A stretch of 6,128 nucleotides of DNA from Armatimonadota bacterium (GTDB lineage: Bacteria; Armatimonadota; UBA5829), in the NCBI GenBank assembly GCA_023398345.1, contig JAEWSK010000279.1, positions 1 to 6,128 of the forward strand, given 5' to 3'. Shown here piece by piece: positions 5,352 through 6,128 of this stretch. The notes beneath the pieces are model-generated. The model was not told the DNA's origin, did not search any database, and saw only the letters and a list, made by a program, of their open reading frames with translations. Positions within the stretch are counted from its first letter, which is position 1; each line of letters begins with the position of its first letter. The translations under genes were made by a program, and so were the position numbers.

Positions 5352-6128
5352 CTTAGCTTTATCCTAGTCTTTCGCAGCGTGCCGTCTACTTTTCGGGCGA
5401 ACTTGGCCTTTGGGTTAGGGTTATCGAGATTACCAGCAACGTTTCGCAGCCATTGAGCCAGCGATTCTTCGTCGAGTCCTCGATGCAGCTTGCCTTCAAG
5501 CGCAAGCGAAATAGTGCCTGTTTCCTCGGAGACAACGACTACTGCTGCGTCGCTTTCCTCGGCTACGCCAAGAGCAGCCTTGTGGCGTGTGTGTATCATT
5601 GTGCCGACGTGCGCACTTTCACTGAGTGGAAGCGTGCATCCGGCTGCAAGCATTCGTGATCCGCGAATTATTACTGCTCCATCATGCAACGGGTTGCCTG
5701 GGTAAAATATCGCCCCCATCAGTTCCTCGCTGACCGCGGCATTTAGCTTTGTGCCATTTGCAACTAAGTCATCTAGGGGGCTTTCGCGCTCCACTACGAT
5801 CAATGCGCCGATCTTACGCTCCGACATTTTTGCGGCCGATTTGGCTATGACATTAATTAGAGATGTAACTTCTCCAGTCGGCATTGTCGCCAGCCCTCGG
5901 CCCCATCCCGCCACGCTGCCCATGTTCTCAAGCATCTGGCGCAGCTCCGGCTGAAATAGTATGACTACTGCTAGCGGCAGCAAATACAAAAACGACTTTA
6001 GGAGAAAATTGAGAGTGTGAAGCTGAAGGAGGTCGGTCAGCCAGATCAATACAAAGAATACCGCCAAGCCCCAGAGAATCTGCCATGCCGGTCTGCGCTT
6101 GGAAAGCATGATGACCCAGTAGACGGCC
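5348..6128 (-). CDS. cdaA: Membrane diadenylate cyclase CdaA (DacA), 5' end beyond window
   Basis: CdaA condenses two ATP into cyclic di-AMP at the membrane. The frame stays open past the ATG at 6109 to the right edge (codons reading A-V-Y-W-V-I before that Met). By comparison with CdaA of about 273 residues, these belong to the first membrane helix, so the ATG at 6109 is internal and the true start lies outside. Counting from that Met: two membrane segments (about 9-28 and 34-52), the signature 'FQPELRQMLENMG' (52-64), then the DAC domain with 'RKIGALIVVERE' (98-109), the catalytic 'LHDGAVI' (D143-G144-A145) and 'TRHKAALG' (174-181). The last replaces the usual R-H-R with R-H-K, a conservative change. 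'VVSEETGTIS' (192-201) is also conserved. The stop overlaps the cdaR start (ATGA). A basic tail follows the domain. The call is secure; only the extreme N-terminus is missing. Confidence 0.96.
   Translation of the reverse strand, partial: AVYWVIMLSKRRPAWQILWGLAVFFVLIWLTDLLQLHTLNFLLKSFLYLLPLAVVILFQPELRQMLENMGSVAGWGRGLATMPTGEVTSLINVIAKSAAKMSERKIGALIVVERESPLDDLVANGTKLNAAVSEELMGAIFYPGNPLHDGAVIIRGSRMLAAGCTLPLSESAHVGTMIHTRHKAALGVAEESDAAVVVVSEETGTISLALEGKLHRGLDEESLAQWLRNVAGNLDNPNPKAKFARKVDGTLRKTRIKLR

Overview
The window carries five protein-coding genes and one intergenic regulatory region. Four genes lie on the minus strand and one on the plus strand. Reading the minus strand from the right edge, the first three form the conserved cluster cdaA - cdaR - glmM. 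They encode a membrane diadenylate cyclase (5' end cut by the window), its YbbR-repeat regulator and phosphoglucosamine mutase. Then comes a plus-strand gene for a small membrane protein of the isoprenylcysteine/phospholipid methyltransferase type, whose stop codon directly abuts that of glmM. A 240-base divergent intergenic region follows. Last come a minus-strand KimA-type potassium/proton symporter and, one base after its stop, a STAS-domain protein cut by the left edge.

The organism is a bacterium that makes cyclic di-AMP. The cdaA-cdaR-glmM order is classic for Bacillota and also occurs in some neighbouring phyla (Armatimonadota- or Chloroflexota-like lineages are possible). Base composition looks intermediate, and two of the four visible minus-strand starts (kimA, glmM) are TTG codons with good ribosome binding sites. 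I cannot place the phylum from this window alone.

How the genes fit together: CdaA makes c-di-AMP from ATP at the membrane, CdaR modulates it, and GlmM makes glucosamine-1-phosphate for peptidoglycan and binds/inhibits CdaA in studied Bacillota. KimA, in Bacillus subtilis, is a high-affinity potassium importer that c-di-AMP controls at both RNA and protein level. Synthesis enzyme and presumed target therefore sit within about 6 kb. The STAS protein, likely translationally coupled to the transporter, is the least expected member and may be a partner or regulator.

The 240-base region upstream of kimA is the richest non-coding part. It has a good sigma-70-type promoter with extended -10 (minus strand), a GC-rich stem-loop with a U-tract at the predicted 5' end of the transcript, a three-unit 10-base GC-rich repeat that runs into the Shine-Dalgarno and can form alternative hairpins, and a 7-bp inverted repeat centred near -58. 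I see no ydaO (c-di-AMP) riboswitch there. No mobile elements, CRISPR arrays, tRNAs or rRNAs are visible.
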